Origin: Alphaproteobacteria bacterium
GTDB taxonomy: Bacteria; Pseudomonadota; Alphaproteobacteria; Rhodobacterales; Rhodobacteraceae
Assembly: GCA_030148665.1 (NCBI GenBank)
Contig: JASBSZ010000007.1
Location: 17,171-81,170, forward strand
DNA: 64,000 bases
Reading direction: 5' to 3'
This document shows positions 1-8,096 of the stretch, in pieces. A program made the position numbers and the translations under genes. The notes beneath the pieces are model-generated. The model saw nothing but the letters and a program-made list of their open reading frames with translations, did not search any database and had not been told where the DNA came from. Numbering within the stretch: position 1 is the first letter of the stretch; each line of letters begins with the position of its first letter.

Positions 1-179
1 TCCAGAAATCCCAGGGCGAGGTTGCGGATTTCCTTTTCGGTCTCGGCCCAGGTCCAGCTTTGCCAGATACCGAATTCCTTTTCCCGATAGGCGGGCTTGT
101 CACCATATGTTCTGGCATTGCGGGCCAGCAGTCTGGGTATGGTGTCCAACTCGCCCTCGGGCGCTGCCTGTGATGTCAA
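1..179 (-). CDS. AMP-dependent acyl-CoA synthetase, N-terminal fragment
   Basis: Only the first 59 codons are in the window; the gene runs off the left edge. The reading begins with a TTG codon at 179-177, preceded on the minus strand by GGAGG at 191-187 with a 7-nt gap, which is why I chose this start. The peptide includes TIPRLLARNARTYGDKPAYR and then EKEFGIWQSWTWAE. This is the usual opening of long-chain acyl-CoA synthetases of the AMP-binding superfamily that are often linked to LIV-type ABC transporters. These enzymes activate a carboxylic acid with ATP and CoA. The catalytic motifs lie outside the window, so the substrate cannot be judged. It is divergent from the histidine kinase gene at 394, with a 214-bp intergenic region between them. 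Confidence 0.75.
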   Translation of the reverse strand, partial: MTSQAAPEGELDTIPRLLARNARTYGDKPAYREKEFGIWQSWTWAETEKEIRNLALGFL

Positions 180-393
180 TGCTTTCCCTCCCGTGCGCCG
201 ACTCCCAAACGGCGAAACGAATCCGCCCGGATCTGCGAATCCGTCCTGATTTTTCACACCTCGACGGTGCAGGTCAAATGATACCTGAGTTTTTCGCGAT
301 TGTATCGAATTGTAACAAATTGCCGGATCGTATATCACGGCTTGCGCAAACACCGGAACCGCGTCAGATCGGGTGCCCAAAGGGGTATGACAG

Positions 394-2328
394 TTGAAAA
401 AGCGGCGGGACAAGACCGAGAACCTGGTTCTTTCGGGGCTGAACCTGATTCAGCAGGCCCTGACCATCTATGATCACGACCTGCGCCTGGTGATCTGCAA
501 CAGTCGGTTTCAGGAAATGTTCGACCTGCCCGAGCACCTGGTGACACCCGGCGCGGGCTTTGCCGAAACGCTGCGTTTCCTGGCCGAACGCGGCGAATAT
601 GGCGAGGTCGGCGATATCGATGCCTTCGTGCGCGAGCGCGTGGAGCAGGCCCGTGCATTCGAGCCGCACTATATGGAGCGCCGCCGCGCCAACGGGCGGA
701 TGATCTCGGTCGAGGGCAACCCCTTGCGTCAGGGGGGGTGGGTCACCGTCTATACCGACATCACCGCGATCAAGCGGCAGGAAGAGCTGCTGCGCAGCCA
801 CTCGGCCCAGCTTTCGGACCAGCTGCTGTCCTATTCCGAGGAACTCGCCCGCGCCAATCGCGAACTGGAGGCAACGATTTCGGCGCTCGAGGCCACCAAG
901 CGGCAGTTGACCGAGAGCGAGCATCTGGCCCGCATGACGACCGAGATGATGCCCGCCCACATCGCCCATCTGGACATGGATGAGTGTTATTCATATTCCA
1001 ACCGGCGTCTGCCCGACATCGTGCCCGGCCGCCCCGAGACGATCGTCGGCCTTACCGCGCGCGAGGCCCTGGGCGCCGAGGTCTATGACAGGATCCGGCC
1101 CTATCTGGCCAAGGCGTATCAGGGTATTCCCAGCATTTTCGAATTCACCCATTCGCGCGGGGCACGCCGCGCCCGCGCCGCCTTTACGCCGGACATGGCC
1201 CAGGACGGTTCGGTTCACGGCGTCTACATCCTGTCAATGGACATCACCGAAGAGGCCATGGCCCGTGCCGCCCTGGCCCAGACCCACAAGCGCGAGCTTG
1301 CCGCGCAGCTGACCAGCGGGCTGGCGCATGACTTTGCCAATCTGCTGACCATCATCCTGGGCCTTCAGGGCCGGATGGAGAAACTCGCTGGCCTGCCCGA
1401 CGAGGCGCGCGAAATGATCGCGACCACCCGCGCCGCGGCCTATCGCGGGGGCGTGCTGCTCGATCGGCTGGCCAATATTTCGGGACCACGCGAGGTCAAC
1501 CCCAAGGCAATCGACATGTCGCGCCTTCTGTCCGACATCAAGGCCATGGCAAGCCCCTCGATGCCATCCAACGTAACCTTGTCATGTAGCGTCACCAACG
1601 TCGCCGGCCCGGTCGTGCTGGATTCCGGCTTTCTGCAGGATTCGCTGCTCAACCTGCTGCTGAATGCGCGCGACGCAATCGGCACCTCCCAGGGCAGCAT
1701 CCATGTCGGCGTGACAACCATCGAGGACATATGGCTGGAGATCCGCGTTTCCGATACCGGCCCCGGCTTTACCCCCGAAGCGCTGGAACATGCGCTGGAC
1801 CCGTTCTTTACCAGCAAGCGCAATGACGAAGGGTCCGGCCTGGGGCTGTCAATGGTCTATGATTTCGCCCAGATTTCCGGCGGCCAGATCAAGATCGGGA
1901 ACGACCCCGACGGCGGAGCTGTCGTAACCCTCAGGCTGCCGCTGAAATACGGCGAACCCAGCCCCGAGCCACGGCTGGTCCTGCTGGTCGAGGATTCGCC
2001 CGAAATCCGCATCAACACGCGCGAGATGCTGCGTGACCTCGGCCACAACGTGCTGGAAGCCACCAGCGCCGACGAGGCCGAGGCCCTGGCCGCCATTCCC
2101 GGCATCGACATCGTTTTGAGCGACATCATGCTGGACGGAACACGCACCGGGCTGGATCTGGCCCGCAGCCTGGCCCGCAAGGGGACGGCGCCGGCGATTT
2201 ACATGATGACCTCGCTTCCTGTACACAATGCGACACGACGCCAGGCGGCGGCCGAATTTCCCCTGATCGGCAAGCCATTTGGCGCAGCCGACCTTGCGCA
2301 TTTTCTTGAAACAGGTTCCCGAGCATGA
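394..2328 (+). CDS. Hybrid sensor histidine kinase with PAS domains and C-terminal receiver
   Basis: 644 aa from a TTG start at 394; the ATG at 387 is out of frame and no better start exists. Residues about 13-125 form a PAS-like domain (LNLIQQALTIYDHDLRL), followed by a coiled coil at about 125-180 and a second, weaker PAS-like segment to about 290. The phospho-acceptor box GLAHDFANLL has His312. The ATPase domain shows the N box NLLLNARDAIG, DTGPGF and GSGLGLSMV. A receiver domain fills the C-terminus, with Asp577 in LSDIML and a lysine in IGKPF. No transmembrane segment is evident, so it is probably a soluble cytoplasmic sensor. Its stop overlaps the start of the response regulator (ATGA), so the two are translationally coupled partners. 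The signal is unknown; the divergent acyl-CoA synthetase gene hints at a fatty-acid or alcohol related cue. Confidence 0.9.
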   Translation: MKKRRDKTENLVLSGLNLIQQALTIYDHDLRLVICNSRFQEMFDLPEHLVTPGAGFAETLRFLAERGEYGEVGDIDAFVRERVEQARAFEPHYMERRRANGRMISVEGNPLRQGGWVTVYTDITAIKRQEELLRSHSAQLSDQLLSYSEELARANRELEATISALEATKRQLTESEHLARMTTEMMPAHIAHLDMDECYSYSNRRLPDIVPGRPETIVGLTAREALGAEVYDRIRPYLAKAYQGIPSIFEFTHSRGARRARAAFTPDMAQDGSVHGVYILSMDITEEAMARAALAQTHKRELAAQLTSGLAHDFANLLTIILGLQGRMEKLAGLPDEAREMIATTRAAAYRGGVLLDRLANISGPREVNPKAIDMSRLLSDIKAMASPSMPSNVTLSCSVTNVAGPVVLDSGFLQDSLLNLLLNARDAIGTSQGSIHVGVTTIEDIWLEIRVSDTGPGFTPEALEHALDPFFTSKRNDEGSGLGLSMVYDFAQISGGQIKIGNDPDGGAVVTLRLPLKYGEPSPEPRLVLLVEDSPEIRINTREMLRDLGHNVLEATSADEAEALAAIPGIDIVLSDIMLDGTRTGLDLARSLARKGTAPAIYMMTSLPVHNATRRQAAAEFPLIGKPFGAADLAHFLETGSRA

Positions 2329-3035
2329 CCCAGTCAGCCCCTTTGGTCGCCATTCTCGACGACGAGCCGCAGATCCGTCTCATGCTGTCCGAAGCCCTTC
2401 AGGAGGCGGGTTTCCGCACCGCCAATTTCAGCCGCGCCACCGAATTCGAGGCCGCTCTTGCGGGGCTCTCCCCCCAGATCTGTCTTGTCGATCTCGGCCT
2501 GCCGGACAAGGACGGCCTTGCGCTGGTCCATCGGCTGGCCATCGAAAGCGGAGCCGCCATCATCATCATCTCGGGGCGCGCGCAGGTCCAGGACAAGGTG
2601 ACCGGACTCGACCTGGGGGCAGACGACTACATCATCAAGCCGTTCGACCCGGCCGAGGTCGTCGCCAGGGCCCGGGCACTGTTGAGACGCGGCCGGCAGG
2701 CGCGCCGGGATTTGCAGAATATCGCCCGTTTTGCCGGCTGGACGGCGCGTTTCGACCAGTTCCTGCTCGAGGCCGATGACGGCGAGACAGTCCCGTTCAG
2801 CCAGGCCGAGGGCGAAGTTCTGCGCCTGTTTCTGGAATCGCCCAACCGCCTGATATCGCGCGCGCACATGCAGGAAAGCCTTGGCGGTACTGCCGGCGAG
2901 ACATTCGACCGGGCCATGGATGTACGCATCTCGCGCCTCAGGGCGAAACTGCGCGAAGACCCGAAGAACCCGACCCTGATCAAGACGATCTATGGTGCCG
3001 GATACATCTTTCTCGGCGAGGTGACCTGGAGCTGA
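2325..3035 (+). CDS. OmpR-family response regulator
   Basis: 236 aa, starting at the ATG that overlaps the kinase stop by 4 nt. The N-terminal receiver domain (about 1-120) has the acidic pair Asp12-Asp13, phospho-acceptor Asp56 in CLVDLGLPDKDG, the switch serine in IIISGR and Lys105 in YIIKPFD. The C-terminal winged helix (about 135-235) has the typical end FDRAMDVRISRLRAKLRED followed by IKTIYGAGYIF. It is the DNA-binding output partner of the upstream hybrid kinase. Target genes are not evident from sequence; the divergent acyl-CoA synthetase gene and the small membrane gene just downstream are the nearest candidates. Confidence 0.92.
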   Translation: MTQSAPLVAILDDEPQIRLMLSEALQEAGFRTANFSRATEFEAALAGLSPQICLVDLGLPDKDGLALVHRLAIESGAAIIIISGRAQVQDKVTGLDLGADDYIIKPFDPAEVVARARALLRRGRQARRDLQNIARFAGWTARFDQFLLEADDGETVPFSQAEGEVLRLFLESPNRLISRAHMQESLGGTAGETFDRAMDVRISRLRAKLREDPKNPTLIKTIYGAGYIFLGEVTWS

Positions 3036-3038
3036 GCG

Positions 3039-3203
3039 ATGGATCTTTTCGCACTGATATACTGGGGCCTGCTCGGCGCGTTTCTCGGCTGGGGTCTGCC
3101 CAAGCTGGAAACGACGTTCAGGCGCATTCTCTTTGGCCTGTGTCTGGGCCTGATCGCCCAGACGGCCCTGCCCTTTGTCGAGGCGTGGCTGATCGGCGGC
3201 TGA
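3039..3203 (+). CDS. Small two-helix membrane protein, unknown function
   Basis: A 54-aa frame beginning MDLFALIYWGLLGAFLGWGL and ending in AWLIGG. It starts 3 nt after the response regulator stop, so it is probably translated by coupling within the same operon. Two hydrophobic stretches (about residues 4-20 and 28-45) flank a short charged loop with KLETTFRR, which suggests a hairpin membrane protein with that loop facing the cytoplasm. I do not recognise a family. The tight spacing, sensible amino-acid composition and a terminator-like hairpin right after its stop support it as a real gene. Whether it acts with the two-component system is inference from position only. Confidence 0.55.
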   Translation: MDLFALIYWGLLGAFLGWGLPKLETTFRRILFGLCLGLIAQTALPFVEAWLIGG

Positions 3204-3204
3204 C

Positions 3205-3232
3205 CGCCCCGTGACCAGAGGGTCGCGGGGCG
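3205..3232. terminator. Hairpin between convergent genes
   Basis: CGCCCCG at 3205-3211 pairs with CGGGGCG at 3226-3232, and the inner GACC/GGTC extends the stem around a short loop. It sits between the end of the small membrane gene (plus) and the end of the 5'-nucleotidase-like gene (minus). There is no long T run on either side, so termination efficiency is uncertain. Confidence 0.45.
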
Positions 3233-3254
3233 ATCACCGTTTCTGCGGATCCCG

Positions 3255-4793
3255 CTACTGGGACAGGCGCGTGATGCGGCCCTCGACCCTGGCGTTGATC
3301 GTGCCCATCGCGGCCAGATAGCTGATCACGTCATTGGCCATCAGATTGCCATTGCCCTTGTTGATCAGCACGCGGCCCTTGCGCAACATGCGATAACCGT
3401 CTCCGCCCCGCAGCATGTAGTCATTCGTGGCCAGCCTGTAGGTCGCATTCGGATCCAGAGGCGCATCGCCAACCTTGACCGAAACGACCCTCGCGCCAGC
3501 CGGTGCCGCAGGATTCCAGACGACCGTCATGCCCGAGACCTGCGGAAAGCGCCCGGCCCCCTTTTCGACCTTGGAAAATCCGTTTTCCAGCGCCGCCAGA
3601 ACCTGCTTGCCGGTGACCTCGGTCATCACCGTGACATTGCCAAAGGGCAGCTCGGTCAGCACGTCGCGCCGGGTGATGCTGGTGCCCGGGTCATAGGTGC
3701 GGTCGCCGCGTATTCCTCCGCCATTGGTAATCGCGATGTCCGCCCCCGTCGCCTTGCGCATGGCATCGACGATCAGGTCGGCAAAGGCCGATTCCTGGCT
3801 GCGCACCGTGTTGCGCCGGGTATCCAGGGCGGTCTCGGTGGTCGCGATCACCACGTTCAGTTCCTTGTCCAGCCTGGCCTGATAGGCGTCGACCCTGGCC
3901 TGAGTTTCAGGATCGGGCTGCACGGTCATGGTATCGATGAACCGGAAATTCGGCACCCAGCGCACCTTGCGCTTGCCACGCTTTTCGCCAATCGTCACGG
4001 TGATGTCCAGCGGCGACAGAAAGCGCCCGTCGATCGAAGTTTCGACATAGGCAACCTTGCCATCATAAAAGGTCGCATAGCTGTGGTCGTCACCGGAAAT
4101 GACTATGTCGAATGCACCGCTTGCAATCAGCTTGCGATCGTTGCTCTGATCGGTCTGCACCACCCCGATCACCAGATCGGCGCCGTCCTTGCGTGCGCGC
4201 CGTGCGGCGGCGACCCCGCTCTTGACGGTAGGACCAAAGACCAGGTTTCCGGTACTCGAAACCTCGGGCGAGGTATCCTGCGCAACCGGCACCAGGGCAA
4301 CCTTGACGTCACCGAACTGCTTGAACATCACCCCGCCCAGCACCTTGAGCGGCGTCCCGTCAGGCCGCGTGATGTTGACCGCCGCCCATGGATATTTCGA
4401 GGCCTTTGCCTTTTCGATGAAATTCCTGACCCCGAAATCGAATTCATGGTTTCCGGGGACCGCGATGTCAAAGGGTACCAGATTGGTCAGCTCGACCATG
4501 TTCTGCCCCTTGTCGAAACCCGACAGGATTGACGGCGACAGCATGTCACCATCGAAAACATACAGCATGTTCGGATTGGCCGCCTTTTCTGCCTTGGCCA
4601 CGGCATTCAGGCGGGCAACGCCCCCGCGCCCCCGCTTGTCGGCAAAATTGTATATGTCGCCAATCCCCAGAATGGTGATCTTGACCGTCTCGGCTGCCCT
4701 GATCACCGGCGCCGTCAGCGACAGGCCCAGAACGGCCGCCCCCAGTGCAAGCCCCAGTTTCCGAGAAACAGATCGATAAACAGATATCGTCAT
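3255..4793 (-). CDS. Exported 5'-nucleotidase/metallophosphatase family protein
   Basis: 512 aa from the ATG at 4793, preceded by AAGGAAGG; an in-frame extension to 4868 lacks a ribosome binding site. A signal peptide is visible (about residues 1-34, LGLALGAAVLGLSLTAPV then an AA-E junction), so the protein should act in the periplasm. The N-terminal calcineurin-like domain carries VFDGDMLSPS, PGNHEFDFG and VISGDDHS. The C-terminal substrate-binding domain carries the family motif NGGGIRGD and the nucleotide-stacking type region NDYMLRGGDGYRML. Family members hydrolyse nucleotides or related phosphate esters using two metal ions. The first metal motif, normally D-x-H near the N-terminus, reads GIGDIYNF with Tyr instead of His. 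The usual GH-x-H motif reads GDDH. Activity or metal preference may therefore be altered. The gene is monocistronic and convergent with the two-component operon. Confidence 0.85.
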   Translation of the reverse strand: MTISVYRSVSRKLGLALGAAVLGLSLTAPVIRAAETVKITILGIGDIYNFADKRGRGGVARLNAVAKAEKAANPNMLYVFDGDMLSPSILSGFDKGQNMVELTNLVPFDIAVPGNHEFDFGVRNFIEKAKASKYPWAAVNITRPDGTPLKVLGGVMFKQFGDVKVALVPVAQDTSPEVSSTGNLVFGPTVKSGVAAARRARKDGADLVIGVVQTDQSNDRKLIASGAFDIVISGDDHSYATFYDGKVAYVETSIDGRFLSPLDITVTIGEKRGKRKVRWVPNFRFIDTMTVQPDPETQARVDAYQARLDKELNVVIATTETALDTRRNTVRSQESAFADLIVDAMRKATGADIAITNGGGIRGDRTYDPGTSITRRDVLTELPFGNVTVMTEVTGKQVLAALENGFSKVEKGAGRFPQVSGMTVVWNPAAPAGARVVSVKVGDAPLDPNATYRLATNDYMLRGGDGYRMLRKGRVLINKGNGNLMANDVISYLAAMGTINARVEGRITRLSQ

Positions 4794-5080
4794 GTGATTT
4801 CCTTCCTTGTTGGACGTCCGGTGTGTTTCTTCAAGCCCGGGAGACGTATTGATCCGATCCCGCCACACCTGTTTTCCTGAAACGAATTTGCCAGGTCACG
4901 ATGTCGTATTCATGTATCGCTTTCATGTCGGCACCGCTTGTCCGGCCAAACCTCTGGCGGCGCAATTCCACCACCGATCTACCCCTTACTGATCCGGCGA
5001 CTATGCGCCAATGCCATCCATGTTTTCAAGCAAAACAAGGGCGTCTCGCCACGGCGCTCGCGCTCGTGCCCGGTGCGGCG

Positions 5081-7855
5081 CTACTCGGCCGCCACCTTGC
5101 CGGTCGCCTTTTCCACCCTGACGGCGGAAAACTTGAACTCGGGGATCTTGCCCACCGGATCCAGCGCCGGGTTGGTCAGGATATTGGCCGCTGCCTCGAC
5201 ATAGGCGAAGGGCACGAAAACCATATCCTCGGCCACGGCCCGGTCGGCGCGGGCCATGATCTCGATACAGCCACGCCGCGTGGTCAGGCGCACATATTCC
5301 CCCGGCCTGACCCCCAGCCGCGCCAACGTGGCCGGGTTCAGCGAACAGTTTGCCTCGGGCTCGACCGTATCCAGCACATGCGCCCGCCGCGTCATCGACC
5401 CGGTATGCCAATGTTCCAGCTGCCGCCCCGTGGTCATGATCATGGGGAATTCCTCGTCAGGCCGATCATCGGGCGGCACGATGCCCGCAGGCGCAAAACG
5501 CGCGCGGCCGTCAGCGGTCGGGAACCCATCGCCAAACACGACCGCCTGCCCCGGATCGTCCGGTGCCAGGCTCGGATAGGTCACAGATTCGCGTTCGAGC
5601 CGCTCCCAGGTGATGTTGTTCAGGCTTTTCATGCCGCGCTTCATCTCGGCAAATACCTCGCGCGGATGATCGTATTTCCAGCCGAGCCCCAGGCGCCGCG
5701 CCAGATCGACCGTGATGCGCCAATCCTCGCGCGCCTCGCCCGGCGGCACCAGGGCCGGGCGCACCATCTGCACCTGCCGGTTGGTGTTGGTCACGCTACC
5801 CGCCTTTTCGGCCAGCGCGCTGGCGGGCAGGATCACATCGGCAAACATCGCGGTTTCGGTCAGAAAGATATCCTGCACGACAAGGTGATCCAGCCGGGCC
5901 AGCGCCGCGCGGGCATGTTCGACATCGGGGTCCGACATAGCCGGGTTTTCGCCCAGAATATACATGCCGCGTATATCGCCCGCATGGATCGCCTGCATGA
6001 TCTCGACCACGGTCAGCCCCTTTTCGGCGCTGAAATCCTGGGTGCTGGACCAGATCTCGTTGAACCGGCCGCGCGCGCTGTCATCCGCCACGCTTTGATA
6101 ATCGGGCAGGAACATCGGGATCAGCCCCGCATCCGAGGCACCCTGCACATTGTTCTGCCCCCGCAGCGGGTGCAGCCCGGTGCCCGGCCGGCCCACATTG
6201 CCCGTCATCAGTGCCAGGTTGATCAGACAGCGCGCATTGTCGGTGCCATGCACGTGCTGGCTCACCCCCATGCCCCAAAAGATCATCCCCGCCTTGCCGG
6301 TCGCAAAGGTCCGGGCCACCGCGCGAATGGTGTCGGCATCGATGCCACAGATCGGCGCCATGCGCTCGGGGGCATAGTCGCCAAGATGCGCAACCATCGC
6401 ATCCCAGTTGTCGGTAAACCGCGCGATATAGGCATCATCCTGCAACCCCTCATCCACGATCACATGCATGACCGCGTTCAGCAGCGCCACGTCCGAGCCG
6501 GGGCGGAACTGCACCATGTGGGTGGCAAACCGGCCCAGCGCCACACCGCGCGGATCCATCACGATCAGCTTGCCGCCACGACGGGCAAACTGCTTGAAAT
6601 AGGTTGCCGCCACCGGGTGGTTTTCAACCGGGTTGCAGCCGATCACCAGCGCCACATCGGCATGTTCGATCTCGTTGAATGTGGCGGTCACGGCGCCGGA
6701 GCCGATATTCTCGATCAACGCCGCGACCGAGCTTGCATGACACAGCCGCGTGCAATGATCGACATTGTTGTGCCCAAAACCCTGGCGGATCAGTTTCTGA
6801 AACAGATAGGCCTCTTCATTGGTGCATTTGGCACTGCCGAATCCGGCCACGGCACGCCCACCATGTTCGTCACGCAGAAAGGCCAGCCCCTCGGCGGCAT
6901 AATCCAGCGCCTCGTCCCAGCTTGCCTCGCGGAAATGGGTCCAGGGGTTGGCGGGATCGACATTCATCCCCTTGGGCGGCGCATCCGCCCGCCGGATCAA
7001 CGGGCGCGTCAGACGATGCGGATGGTGGATATAGTCGAAGCCGAACCGCCCCTTGACACAAAGCCTGCCCTCATTGGCGGGCCCGTTCAGCCCCTCGACC
7101 GCAACGATCCTGTCACCGCGCAGTTTCAGGCTGACCTGACATCCCACACCGCAAAACGGGCAGATGCTGGCAACCTCGCGGTCAAAACCGGCGCTGTCGC
7201 CGCGCCCGTCGGCGTCAATCAGCGTCGCCGGCATCAGCGCGCCTGTCGGGCAGGCCTGCACACATTCGCCACAGGCCACGCAGGTGCTGGCGCCCATCGG
7301 ATCAAACAGATCGAACACCGGCCAGCTGTCATGCCCACGCCCGCCCATGCCCAGCACGTCATTGACCTGCACCTCGCGGCAGGCCCGGACACACAGGTTG
7401 CACTGGATACAGGCATCCAGATTGACCTTCATCGCCACATGGCTGTCATCCAGCAAGGGCACGCGCGTGGATTCAATTGGCGGAAAGCGGCTGCTGTCCA
7501 CACCCGCCTGCCGCGCCATCGCCGCAAAATGCGCGCTGCGGTCATGGGCCGCCTCTGGCTGGTCGGCCAGCAACATCTCGAACACCACCTGCCGGGCCTT
7601 TTGCGCGCGCGTGCTTTCACTGCGCACGACCATCCCCTCGGCAGGCTTGCGGATACAGGACGCCGCCAGCACGCGCTCACCCTCGATTTCCACCATGCAG
7701 GCACGGCAATTCCCATCCGCCCGATAGCCCGGCGCATCGCGATGACACAGATGGGGAATCACCTTGCCCTCGCGCCGCGCGACCTGCCAGATCGTCTCGT
7801 CCGGCGCGGCGGAAACTTCCTTGCCGTCCAGGGTAAAGCGGATGCGGTTGCTCAT
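5081..7855 (-). CDS. Formate dehydrogenase alpha subunit, molybdopterin-binding
   Basis: 924 aa. The start at 7855 is preceded by GGGAGAG, which an upstream in-frame ATG at 7870 would swallow. Residues 37, 50, 53 and 67 are Cys of an N-terminal [2Fe-2S] ferredoxin domain. Next come two [4Fe-4S] motifs (CIQCNLCVRAC and CVACGECVQAC), then CPFCGVGC with a later LCVKG for the cluster of the catalytic domain. The stretch DHCTRLCHASSV supplies a Cys at the position that is Sec in E. coli FdhF, the molybdenum ligand. A molydopterin dinucleotide-binding C-terminal domain follows (TGRQLEHWHTGSMTRR). It oxidises formate to CO2 in the cytoplasm. No beta/gamma (diaphorase) subunit or fdhD lies nearby, so it is an orphan subunit here; the partner must be encoded elsewhere. 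One copy of a dispersed repeat lies about 90 bp upstream of its start. Confidence 0.88.
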   Translation of the reverse strand: MSNRIRFTLDGKEVSAAPDETIWQVARREGKVIPHLCHRDAPGYRADGNCRACMVEIEGERVLAASCIRKPAEGMVVRSESTRAQKARQVVFEMLLADQPEAAHDRSAHFAAMARQAGVDSSRFPPIESTRVPLLDDSHVAMKVNLDACIQCNLCVRACREVQVNDVLGMGGRGHDSWPVFDLFDPMGASTCVACGECVQACPTGALMPATLIDADGRGDSAGFDREVASICPFCGVGCQVSLKLRGDRIVAVEGLNGPANEGRLCVKGRFGFDYIHHPHRLTRPLIRRADAPPKGMNVDPANPWTHFREASWDEALDYAAEGLAFLRDEHGGRAVAGFGSAKCTNEEAYLFQKLIRQGFGHNNVDHCTRLCHASSVAALIENIGSGAVTATFNEIEHADVALVIGCNPVENHPVAATYFKQFARRGGKLIVMDPRGVALGRFATHMVQFRPGSDVALLNAVMHVIVDEGLQDDAYIARFTDNWDAMVAHLGDYAPERMAPICGIDADTIRAVARTFATGKAGMIFWGMGVSQHVHGTDNARCLINLALMTGNVGRPGTGLHPLRGQNNVQGASDAGLIPMFLPDYQSVADDSARGRFNEIWSSTQDFSAEKGLTVVEIMQAIHAGDIRGMYILGENPAMSDPDVEHARAALARLDHLVVQDIFLTETAMFADVILPASALAEKAGSVTNTNRQVQMVRPALVPPGEAREDWRITVDLARRLGLGWKYDHPREVFAEMKRGMKSLNNITWERLERESVTYPSLAPDDPGQAVVFGDGFPTADGRARFAPAGIVPPDDRPDEEFPMIMTTGRQLEHWHTGSMTRRAHVLDTVEPEANCSLNPATLARLGVRPGEYVRLTTRRGCIEIMARADRAVAEDMVFVPFAYVEAAANILTNPALDPVGKIPEFKFSAVRVEKATGKVAAE

Positions 7856-7947
7856 GAATGACTCTCCCATCGGTGCGTATAAATCTTAGACCACAAAACC
7901 CGGCGGCCGCAAATCACCAAACCCGACAATCGCATGGCCGATCCCGC

Positions 7948-8002
7948 CTTCTTCTTTGTCCAAATACGTCCGGGGGGCCCGAAGGGCGGGGGCAGCGCCC
8001 CC
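7948..8002 (-). repeat. Dispersed palindromic repeat, copy B
   Basis: Read on the minus strand, the element has a 15-nt near-palindrome GGGGGCGCTGCCCCC (8002-7988), a GC-rich spacer, and a 28-nt tail at 7975-7948 that is identical to the tail of the copy at 56180-56238. The tail includes CGGACGTATTTGGACAAAG and ends in an A/G-rich AGAAGAAG. It lies between divergent genes and points towards the formate dehydrogenase gene, so it does not simply terminate an upstream gene. Confidence 0.75.
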
Positions 8003-8096
8003 TCTGCGCCCGGCATTCTGCCGCAACGGCCGCACTCGGCCCCCATTGGCAAGCCGGGCACGCGGCGCTAATCCTGATCACCGGAAAGGAGTCCCC

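Noticed and set aside
3255..4793. Second soxB copy
   Set aside because: It is in the same superfamily but has NHE rather than the SoxB FHWEF motif, has a Sec-type rather than Tat signal, and no sox context.
4901..7861. A 986-codon open frame on the plus strand opposite the formate dehydrogenase gene
   Set aside because: Antisense to a clear conserved enzyme; composition is His/Arg/Gly-rich as expected for a GC-rich shadow frame and it shows no family motifs.
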